Assembly: GCA_010031845.1 (NCBI GenBank)
Contig: RGYX01000043.1
Coordinates: forward strand, 1 to 7,063
Origin: Verrucomicrobiota bacterium
Lineage (GTDB): Bacteria; Verrucomicrobiota; Verrucomicrobiia; Methylacidiphilales; Verrucolacustridaceae
Direction: 5' to 3'
DNA: 7,063 bases
Below the pieces are notes generated by a model. The model saw nothing but the letters and a program-made list of their open reading frames with translations. It made no database searches and was not told the DNA's origin. Position 1 is the first letter of the stretch. Every line of letters begins with the position of its first letter. Shown piece by piece: positions 5,301-7,063 of the stretch. The translations under genes and the position numbers were made by a program.

Positions 5301-7063
5301 TCAATCGGCAGTTTGAATCCGGACTCCACCTACTTTTTCCGGATTGTGGCCCTGAATGTGATCAACAGTTTGACGAATAAAACCTACGGCTCGACCCTGA
5401 GTTTTAAGACGCTTCCGGTGAAACCGACCGTGACGACTTTGGGTGTTGCCAATGTCGTGACCAATGCCGCCACCCTGCAGGGGGCGGTGAATCCCAATGG
5501 AAACCCCACGAGCTTCTTTTTCGAATACGGCACCACTCCGTCTTACGGATCCAGCAGTGCACCGCAGGATGCGGGTAACGGAACCAACAGCCTATCCCTT
5601 TCGGCTGTGCTAACCGGTTTGAATTCGGGGCAGGTCTATTACTACCGGGCGGTGGCCTCCAACTCTTTTGGTGTTTCCTATGGCACGGATCAGAGTTTCT
5701 ACTCGGGCTACCCGCCGCCCGCTGTCACCACCCTGAATCCCGCCGCTCAGAGTGCCAGCAGTGCGCAGTTGCGGGGATTGGTGAATCCAAACAACTCGTA
5801 TGCCTCCTCGTGGTTTGAGTGGGGTTTGACCACGAATTACGCCTCCACCTCACGCACGTTTGCGACCGATACGATGGAAGGGTACACGGCCTTCAACCTT
5901 GCCGGGGGCTCGGTCGGAGGGGGAACGGGATTTGGTAATTATACCCGCTACTCGGTGACTGGTGGCGGGACGTTTCTGGCGAGCAACGCCACCAATCAGA
6001 CCATTGACGGTGCCAAGAGTTTGGGGGCCTGGGCCGGATCGGGGTCGGGAGTTTCCTTCCGCCGCCAAATCAACACGGCCCAACAATTTGGTACTTTGGT
6101 GGTATCGGCCCGGTTCAACGTGGATAACACCAAGGGTTTCTGCGGGTTTAATCTCAAATCCACCGCGGGGAGCGGCTCTGGCGGATTCGGTGCCGGCGAA
6201 CTGGTGTCTTTTGGAACCTCCCCCACGGCTGGCAACCAGGGGATCATGGTGACCGATGCCAGCGGTCAGCGGGTTCTCGATCTGGGGGTGCCGGTGACCA
6301 ACACCATCATCGATTTTCAGGTCGATTTCGACGCCCCCAACCGCCGTTATGTGGTCGGAGCCAAGCTTCGAACCAACTCCGTTTTCACCCGGATTTCCGG
6401 AACCATGAGTGGCACGGGTACCAGCGTCACCCATATCGGGTTTGCCAATTGGAATACCGGCAACAATCAGGATCTTCTTTTCGACAGCCTGGAGGTGCGG
6501 GGTTCTGCCTCGCTGGGTGGCGGGACAAACTCCATGCCGGTGAGTAATTCGCTTACCGGGCTTTCCTCTAACACCTTATACAACTATCGGGTGGCCGGAA
6601 TGAACTTGGACGGGGGTGTTTCGACGGGCGCCAACGCGACCTTTTTCACCGGCACGGATCTGTTGGTGACCAGCCCATGGATCCGCGGGGCCGTCGCTCA
6701 GATCACGCTAACGATCGGCAACGCAGGTTCCGTGGCCTCAAGCGGTGCGCTGACGGTCACGGCCAACCTACCGGCGGGACTCACTTCCACCGGAATGTCG
6801 GGAACCGGGTGGAACACTAACACCAATCTTCTGACCGCCACCCGTTCGGACAGTTTGGGAATTGGTTCGAACTATCCGGTGATTACCCTTCTCGTGGCCG
6901 TGGCCAGCAACGCCCCCGCCACCCTGCAGCCGACTTTCACCATCTCCGGGGGCGGGGATGGGTACTCCAACAACAATACCCATACCCTCACGGTGTCGAC
7001 GATCTCACCTGTGGACAGTTGGCGAACCCAATATTTCGGATCCGCCAACAATGGTGGAGCGGG
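2340..7063 (+). CDS. Large secreted multidomain GH13 alpha-glucan-active enzyme (alpha-amylase/CGTase-like), 3' end outside window
   Basis: One frame stays open for 1574 codons to the window edge. GTG 2340 gives a signal peptide (MLAKIYLRLFFAVSLALEFG, cleavage after ALA at residue 23). Residues about 31-186 form a CBM6/35-like beta-sandwich (RIEAES ... MRDAWLDVDRILLT). The GH13 barrel starts near 198 (NQNIYQIITDRFFNGDTGND). Its conserved regions are DVVVNH (309-314), GFDAYRIDTVKHV with nucleophile D425, FGEVF with acid/base E459, and NLDNHDNPRF with D536, so the catalytic triad is intact. YYGTEQDFNGGADPNNRE and FHNNGGT resemble CGTases and related amylases. A C domain ends near 715. Then come a Big_5-like Ig domain (722-819), four Fn3-like modules (827-1438, the last interrupted), a DUF11/CARDB-like domain (about 1439-1555) and SPVDSWRTQYFG at 1556-1567. 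It should cleave or transglycosylate alpha-1,4-glucans such as starch outside the cytoplasm. Exact product specificity cannot be read from sequence. No in-frame ATG is near the start and no spaced Shine-Dalgarno is seen. Confidence 0.93.
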   Translation, partial: MLAKIYLRLFFAVSLALEFGALAQISESNGVVRIEAESSTNRISRTVSGVVYSWITDSQTPGFSGTGYIEASPADNTSTNTVTSSWQTASPQVNYAVTFSNSGTYFVWVRGNAGDATSAGVYVGLNGTSPANARIDIQQFNSWAWANTAAGSGTPVSIHIPAAGSYTLNLWMRDAWLDVDRILLTRNPNFSPTSDASFWRNQNIYQIITDRFFNGDTGNDVSGLPNFNVANGGQAHGGDFKGIEKKLDYIQSLGATAIWISPILKNANGDYHGYAATDFYAVNPRMGSLADLQSLVREAQKRGILVICDVVVNHGSTWVDSADFGWANFVYPPAGYNLKYNSGGQQYAAPFDNASLQAQFGSTNLVNIFHNNGGTQNWSDATQVELGELSSLDDFKTESTYVRQKMKEIWTYWMNTVGFDAYRIDTVKHVEMGFWDFWSPEIRKAAQAADKPNFFQFGEVFDGSDSKCGSYTGAKTSGIYKMESVLDYPLYYQVGSVFATATGATGAIESRYSNLTTANYDATSLDSLVLNLDNHDNPRFLAATGSTTARLELALVFMYTTRGIPSLYYGTEQDFNGGADPNNREDMFDGSFEQGPSLGDNFNMTHPRFQLVAKLNNFRRVYPALRTGTHAMLWANFSAPGLLAYARRLGGEEVYVVMNTSTSAQSIGARPTIHPAGTVLVNLFNPAETVTVVAGTDGIPAMSIPASSYKAFVSQTQFRTLQPVVNSVTPSHDSTGVSVASAHTFTFSQAMNTNSVQSAFSTVPATTGSFSWASGNTVMTYTPSSNMAGNTLYALRIENSAVDTNGLAMQGAFESRFTTGTASSLARPSINSASFANVAQNTATLNTTVTANGAATSVWFEYGTTQTFGATTSTQNIGSGSSPVAVSANLSGLQAGTTYYFRAVASNSQGTTTGTTLSFTTSAPLPVVASTPASYVTANTASLNGDVTPNGLTTSVYFEWGDRSDLLSLSNPPVAIGNGTNLVANWTSIGSLNPDSTYFFRIVALNVINSLTNKTYGSTLSFKTLPVKPTVTTLGVANVVTNAATLQGAVNPNGNPTSFFFEYGTTPSYGSSSAPQDAGNGTNSLSLSAVLTGLNSGQVYYYRAVASNSFGVSYGTDQSFYSGYPPPAVTTLNPAAQSASSAQLRGLVNPNNSYASSWFEWGLTTNYASTSRTFATDTMEGYTAFNLAGGSVGGGTGFGNYTRYSVTGGGTFLASNATNQTIDGAKSLGAWAGSGSGVSFRRQINTAQQFGTLVVSARFNVDNTKGFCGFNLKSTAGSGSGGFGAGELVSFGTSPTAGNQGIMVTDASGQRVLDLGVPVTNTIIDFQVDFDAPNRRYVVGAKLRTNSVFTRISGTMSGTGTSVTHIGFANWNTGNNQDLLFDSLEVRGSASLGGGTNSMPVSNSLTGLSSNTLYNYRVAGMNLDGGVSTGANATFFTGTDLLVTSPWIRGAVAQITLTIGNAGSVASSGALTVTANLPAGLTSTGMSGTGWNTNTNLLTATRSDSLGIGSNYPVITLLVAVASNAPATLQPTFTISGGGDGYSNNNTHTLTVSTISPVDSWRTQYFGSANNGGA
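2430..2897 (+). other. N-terminal carbohydrate-binding-like beta-sandwich domain of the glycosidase
   Basis: It begins with VVRIEAESST and ends AAGSYTLNLWMRDAWLDVDR followed by ILLT. The opening IEAE, the central GTYFVWVRG strand and the closing D.ILLT strand are the pattern of CBM6/CBM35-like modules and related GH115 C-terminal-type domains. It lies directly before the barrel and probably binds polysaccharide; the ligand is unknown. Confidence 0.6.
4503..4799 (+). other. Big_5-like Ig domain of the glycosidase
   Basis: Residues 722-820 read QPVVNSVTPSHDSTGVSV, then HTFTFSQAMNTNSVQSAF, TVMTYTP, LYALRI and a closing SRFTTG. This is the pattern of SbsA-type Ig-like domains (V..v.P..G..v.....i...Fs..M...sv...f...F.T). 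It joins the catalytic C domain to the Fn3-like array and is probably a spacer. Confidence 0.65.
4818..6653 (+). repeat. Array of four Fn3-like modules in the glycosidase, the fourth split
   Basis: Modules begin near 4818, 5106, 5412 and 5709. Each has a TATLxxxVxxNG strand, an aromatic-rich core (VWFEYGTT, VYFEWGDR, FFFEYGTT, SWFEWGLT at about residues 858, 956, 1059 and 1157), an LTGL-like turn and a closing strand (YYFRAVASNS, YFFRIVALNV, YYYRAVASNS, YNYRVAGMNL). Spacing is about 96-102 residues. At DNA level the modules have diverged; the only exact match noted is GAATACGGCACCAC at 4920-4933 and 5523-5536, so the duplication is not recent. Likely role: a surface spacer that holds the catalytic and binding domains away from the cell. 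Confidence 0.8.
5871..6503 (+). other. Domain of about 211 residues inserted in the fourth Fn3-like module
   Basis: Residues 1178-1388 run from TMEGYTAFNLAGGSVGGGTG to LLFDSLEVRG. The segment is Gly-rich and beta-rich, with SGVSFRRQINTA, GTLVVSARFNVDN, IIDFQVDFDAPNRRYVVGAK and a closing FDSLEVRG strand. This resembles the jelly-roll, LamG-like domains seen in Verrucomicrobiota and Planctomycetes surface proteins. The flanking sequence is the first and second half of one Fn3-like module. The ligand is unknown, and the LamG-like label is a guess from strand pattern only. Confidence 0.55.
6654..7007 (+). other. DUF11/CARDB-like domain of the glycosidase
   Basis: Residues 1439-1556 show AQITLTIGNAGSVASSGALT, VTANLPAGLTSTG, LTATRSDSLGIGSNYPVITL and a closing SGGGDGYSNNNTHTLTVST. 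This is the usual layout of DUF11/CARDB-type Ig-like modules in secreted bacterial proteins. It is followed at once by SPVDSWRTQYFG, which probably opens the C-terminal tail. Confidence 0.6.

Noticed and set aside
4818..5708. Fn3-like array as a recent tandem DNA repeat
   Set aside because: The modules match at protein level only. Identical DNA between them is limited to short stretches such as GAATACGGCACCAC, so it is an old duplication and not a satellite or slippage array.
5850..6434. A 194-codon open frame on the minus strand
   Set aside because: It lies opposite the inserted domain of the glycosidase, has low-complexity Gly/Arg/His composition and no family signature.

Overview
The window looks like a piece of a Verrucomicrobiota chromosome (inference). 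The large secreted glycosidase carries Fn3-like modules of the type ATLxGxVNPNG...WFEYGTT...LTGL...YYYRAVASNS and ends, just before the window edge, in an SPVDSWRTQYFG-like stretch. From memory of the families, both are common in large surface proteins of that phylum. The DNA is GC-rich apart from a short AT-rich gap at 2273-2339. Recognisable Shine-Dalgarno sequences are scarce.

Layout. On the minus strand, reading leftward from about 1068: a YgfZ/CAF17-type folate-binding protein, then, overlapping its stop codon by 8 bp, the first 68 codons of an exported protein that looks like a cyclophilin-type peptidyl-prolyl isomerase and leaves the window at base 1. On the plus strand, starting 12 bp from the ygfZ start: tadA (tRNA adenosine deaminase), then an RluA-family pseudouridine synthase overlapping tadA by 11 bp. 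These form two tight, head-to-head, probably co-translated pairs. Three of the four genes belong to RNA-modification families.

After a 67-bp AT-rich spacer with a possible weak terminator and a possible -10 element, one reading frame stays open from GTG 2340 to the right edge (more than 1574 codons, no stop seen). It encodes a secreted GH13 alpha-glucan-active enzyme with CGTase-like sequence around the active site. In order it has a signal peptide, a CBM6/35-like beta-sandwich, the GH13 barrel and C domain, a Big_5-like Ig domain, four Fn3-like modules (the fourth split by a domain of about 211 residues) and a DUF11/CARDB-like domain. Its C-terminus lies outside the window.

The first four genes are housekeeping functions in protein folding and RNA modification. 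The last is an extracellular starch/glycogen-type polysaccharide enzyme with no evident functional link to them. I see no RNA genes, CRISPR array, insertion sequence or phage feature, and no clear new defence or mobile system. The most unusual element is the modular architecture of the glycosidase.
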